Source of the DNA: Deltaproteobacteria bacterium
Lineage (GTDB): Bacteria; Desulfobacterota; Binatia; HRBIN30; JACQVA1
Reading direction: 5' to 3'
DNA length: 64,000 nucleotides
Assembly: GCA_016178705.1 (NCBI GenBank)
Contig: JACOST010000020.1
Span: 1-64,000 of the forward strand
In this document: positions 61,638-64,000 of the stretch, in pieces
Position numbering within the stretch: the stretch's first letter is position 1
How the letters are laid out: the number at the start of each line of letters is the position of its first letter
Notes under the pieces: model-generated
Database searches by the model: none
Told to the model about the DNA's origin: nothing
Seen by the model: the letters and a program-made list of their open reading frames with translations, nothing else
Program-made: the position numbers and the translations under genes

Positions 61638-63581
61638 ATGAGAGTGGCCGAACGGCTTCGACTTGCGGGTGCGGTCGGGGTGGTCGGTGGCCTCGTGCTC
61701 GGCGCGCGCGAAGCCCTGGTGGCTGCGCAAGCCAATGCGTTTGTGCAGCCCGGTCAGTATCTCGCACTGTATCTTTCAGTTCCGATACTCGCGTGGATGG
61801 TGTTGGCCGTCGCGTTGCTGGTGCCCATGGCGCTGCTGCCGCTTGCTCGGACGCCGCGGCGAGCATTCTCGCTGTTCGCGGTCGTCCTCGGTTTCGCGGG
61901 CGGGCTGTCGATCGCATGGCCGTGGTGCAACGCTGTGACCGATCGTCTCCGCGACGTTGGTGAAGCCGCCAACTGGCGAGTGACCGCGGCGGTGTGGGTA
62001 ACGGCGCTTGGGCTTGCCGGCGGAGCCGCGGCGGTGATTGGCGCGGCGGCGGCATGGTACGCGGCGCGCGTGGCGCGACCGTTCCACTTCCTTTCGCGCT
62101 GCGCGTTGTTGGCGGCGCTACTCCTGCTCTGGCCGCCGCTGCGGTTCTTTGCGACTGATTGGGTGTGGGGCGTCGCCACGCACTCCTCGGCACCGCCGCT
62201 GCCGAGTCAGCCGAACATTGTGTTGATTTCGATCGACACGCTGCGGGCCGATCATCTCGGTTGCTACGGCGACACCCATGGCCTGACGCCCCACCTCGAT
62301 CACTTCGCACACGAGGGCGTGCTGTTCGAGCAGACGATCACGTCGGCGCCGTGGACGTTGCCGGCGATGGCGTCGCTGTTCACGGGGCAGAACCCGCACC
62401 ATCACGGAGCCGGCGTCATTACCAACCGGCGCGATCCGCTCGGTCGTTCCGCATTGCCTGCGGAAGGGTGGCGATTGACGACGGCTCTGCGGGACCGTGG
62501 CTACCGAACGCAAGCGATCGTCACCAATCCTTATCTCGCCTTGCGCTACGGTCTCGGCTCGGGCTTCGATGGCTATGAGAACGTGACGATCGAGTCGGAA
62601 GCGTTCTTGGCCTTCAGCGACACGACTGCGGTGCGATTGTTGCGTTGGCGGTGGCCGGATCTCATCGTCGGCGATCGCGGCGAGACCGTCAGCGACCGCG
62701 GCGTGCGCTGGCTCACGCGCAACAGCCAGGGGCCGTTCTTTCTGTGGCTGCACTACATCGATCCTCATCCACCCTACAGCCGCGCTGGCGTGACGCACCA
62801 CAAGAGCTTCCGGGGCGACACGTCGTTTGCCAGCGATGGCCGCGACCCGGCGCCGTTCGCGCTCACGTCGCCTGATGTCGCGCGGCTCCGCAGCGGCGAG
62901 ATTCGACTCAGCGCGGAACAGAAGGAAGCTGTGCGCGATCTCTACCGAGCCGAAGTGGCGAGTGTCGACGCAGCCGTAGGGCAGGTGCTGGCCGCGCTCG
63001 ATGCGCAGGGTTTGCGCGAGCGGACGCTGGTGGTCGTAGTCGCCGACCATGGCGAGGAGTTCTGGGAACACGGCGGTGTCGAGCATGGACACACGGTGTA
63101 CGAGGAATTGATTCACGTGCCGTTGTTGATCCGCTGGCCGGGCCATCTGCCGGCGGAAACCCGGGTTGCGCCGGTGGTACGAATCGTCGACGTGGCACCG
63201 ACGATTCTGGATTTGCTCGGCATCGCCCCGCCATCTGATCTCGACGGCGCGACGCTCCGCGGCTTGACGCAGGCACCTGCGGTTCCGACCGAGGGACGAC
63301 TCGCCCTGGTCGAGAACATGCTGTTTGCCGAAGAGCGAAGCGGTCTACGTACCGATCAGTTCAAGTACGTGCGCTGGGAGAACGGCAAGGAAGAGGTCTA
63401 TTGGCTCGCCAACGACCCGCATGAGCAGCGCGATCTGGCGGGGAATAGGGAGGCGATAAAGCCACTGCGCGAGTTGCACATGCCGCTCGCGGGCACCACC
63501 GCGCTCGCGCCGCGAGGCACAGCGCCCGTGGATGATGGTGGCGCCGAAGCGGCGCTGCGCGCCCTCGGCTACCTCCGTTGA
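61638..63581 (+). CDS. Membrane-anchored sulfatase-like (alkaline phosphatase superfamily) enzyme
   Basis: A 647-aa protein: four to six N-terminal helices (residues 5-175), then a sulfatase fold. Metal motifs IVLISIDTLRADHLGCYGD, and VVVVADHGEEFWEHGGVEHG. The nucleophile region reads SAPWTLPAMASLFTG with T240 where true sulfatases have CxPxR, so no formylglycine is made. That pattern fits phosphoglycerol or phosphoethanolamine transferases and related phosphodiesterases of the superfamily. Active site would face outside. It lies 10 bp after the Lgt-like gene, so a lipid headgroup or surface-modification job is likely. Confidence 0.85.
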   Translation: MRVAERLRLAGAVGVVGGLVLGAREALVAAQANAFVQPGQYLALYLSVPILAWMVLAVALLVPMALLPLARTPRRAFSLFAVVLGFAGGLSIAWPWCNAVTDRLRDVGEAANWRVTAAVWVTALGLAGGAAAVIGAAAAWYAARVARPFHFLSRCALLAALLLLWPPLRFFATDWVWGVATHSSAPPLPSQPNIVLISIDTLRADHLGCYGDTHGLTPHLDHFAHEGVLFEQTITSAPWTLPAMASLFTGQNPHHHGAGVITNRRDPLGRSALPAEGWRLTTALRDRGYRTQAIVTNPYLALRYGLGSGFDGYENVTIESEAFLAFSDTTAVRLLRWRWPDLIVGDRGETVSDRGVRWLTRNSQGPFFLWLHYIDPHPPYSRAGVTHHKSFRGDTSFASDGRDPAPFALTSPDVARLRSGEIRLSAEQKEAVRDLYRAEVASVDAAVGQVLAALDAQGLRERTLVVVVADHGEEFWEHGGVEHGHTVYEELIHVPLLIRWPGHLPAETRVAPVVRIVDVAPTILDLLGIAPPSDLDGATLRGLTQAPAVPTEGRLALVENMLFAEERSGLRTDQFKYVRWENGKEEVYWLANDPHEQRDLAGNREAIKPLRELHMPLAGTTALAPRGTAPVDDGGAEAALRALGYLR

Positions 63582-63722
63582 GTCTGCTCCGGTCAATCAG
63601 TTGATGTAGGCCGGTCTGTGATTTGTTCTTGACACAACCTCGCCCCAAGGATTAAGAGCGCAAACAGAATCACGCAGCACAACAGGTCGATTCGCCGGTT
63701 GCTTCTTTCGGGGGGAGAGATC
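63582..63722. promoter_or_regulatory. Intergenic region before the last gene; weak promoter candidate
   Basis: A perfect TTGACA lies at 63629-63634. Seventeen bases further a poor -10 (TTAAGA) is present, so the promoter is doubtful. GGGGGGAGAG stands just before ATG 63723 as ribosome site. Confidence 0.3.
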
Positions 63723-64000
63723 ATGGCGCATTCGGAAGCTTTCGCAGTTCGCAGTCGGACGTTGAGGCTGATTGCCAGTGGTGCGTTCGCGCTGTTGGCA
63801 GTCGCGTTTGTTGCCGCCAACATCATCGATCTACGCCGAGCCTTTGCGAGTACGAACACGATCACGTCGAGTGGTCCCGATACGCTGGGACGTGGTCTGC
63901 AGGATGTCTATCACGTTGTCCTGAGCGATCCGGCGCCCGCCAGTGGGCTGCAGATTACACTCGCGACTTCGAACGCTGTCGACTGCGTCGTCGCCCCGTC
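63723..64000 (+). CDS. Secreted or membrane-anchored protein, truncated by window end
   Basis: A frame open from ATG 63723 to the window end (92 codons, no stop). The start MAHSEAFAVRSRTLRLIASG runs into a hydrophobic stretch FALLAVAFVAANIIDL, a signal or anchor. The rest (GLQDVYHVVLSDPAPASGLQ, TLATSNAVDCVV) shows no known family yet. GGGGGGAGAG directly upstream is a good ribosome site. It may be another surface protein of the tagged class, but the C-terminus is outside the window. Confidence 0.6.
   Translation, partial: MAHSEAFAVRSRTLRLIASGAFALLAVAFVAANIIDLRRAFASTNTITSSGPDTLGRGLQDVYHVVLSDPAPASGLQITLATSNAVDCVVAP

Noticed and set aside
63629-63657. Sigma-70 promoter with perfect TTGACA
   Set aside because: The -10 at the right distance (TTAAGA) is poor; listed only as a weak candidate.

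Overview
This is a 64 kb, high-GC chromosomal window from an uncultured bacterium. I infer a soil or sediment relative of the old Deltaproteobacteria (Candidatus Binatia/Binatota-like or Myxococcota-like). The evidence is indirect. Secreted proteins have Pro/Thr-rich stalks followed by a Cys + hydrophobic + Arg-rich C-terminal tag resembling MYXO-CTERM. There are many CoA-ester enzymes, a Chloroflexus-type malyl-CoA lyase, palindromic repeats of several families, and large cyclase/TPR proteins. No rRNA, tRNA, CRISPR array, phage or IS transposase was found.

Region by region. 0-8.5 kb holds a frameshifted VOC gene, a nitrilase-superfamily amidohydrolase, a DUF4160/DUF2442-HTH pair, an FMN-binding oxidase-like protein, an SDR with Phe in place of the catalytic Tyr, a GNAT protein, a DsbA-like protein, an orphan sensor kinase and uppP. 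8.7-16 kb is a run of small minus-strand accessory genes (VOC, a membrane protein, methyltransferase, sulfotransferase, DUF433/DUF5615 pair, DUF1772, GFA, a PIN-like protein, a lipoprotein). Several are followed 14-30 nt after the stop (once overlapping it) by attC-like palindromes, so it looks like an integron cassette array without a visible integrase. 16-34 kb is metabolic: ethylmalonyl-CoA mutase, a surface beta-helix protein, a TPR membrane protein, malyl-CoA lyase, FAH-family enzyme, GTP-PEPCK, acyl-CoA ligase, thioesterase, MeaB and methylmalonyl-CoA mutase. 34.4-43.3 kb is a single 2,964-codon gene: zinc ribbon, class III cyclase, AAA ATPase, TPR-like region and six tandem double SnoaL/NTF2-like modules. 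Palindromic repeats are translated in frame in its linkers. 43.4-49.3 kb holds a four-helix-bundle gene behind a long hairpin, an F420/LLM oxidoreductase, a glycosyltransferase, an O-methyltransferase and an ATC-hydrolase/DUF4440 fusion. 49.7-54.1 kb is an operon of amidohydrolase, M28 peptidase, alpha/beta hydrolase and Nudix. 54.3-60.3 kb holds thioesterase, ferredoxin and SucD/SucC-like genes divergent from a methylsuccinyl-CoA-dehydrogenase-like enzyme, then an enoyl-CoA hydratase. 60.4-64 kb holds a small tagged Pro/Thr-rich protein translationally coupled to an Lgt paralogue, a membrane sulfatase-like enzyme and a truncated secreted protein.

How it fits together. Ecm, an Mcd-like dehydrogenase, Mcl, Mcm/MeaB, a SucCD-like ligase and PEPCK cover much of the ethylmalonyl-CoA route from C2 units to C4 acids and PEP. 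Crotonyl-CoA carboxylase/reductase and mesaconyl-CoA hydratase are not in the window. The three most unusual signals are the attC-like cassette run, the repeat-stitched giant cyclase gene, and the GCAIG C-terminal tag next to an Lgt homologue. All functional calls come from reading the sequence and recalling family motifs; no search was run.
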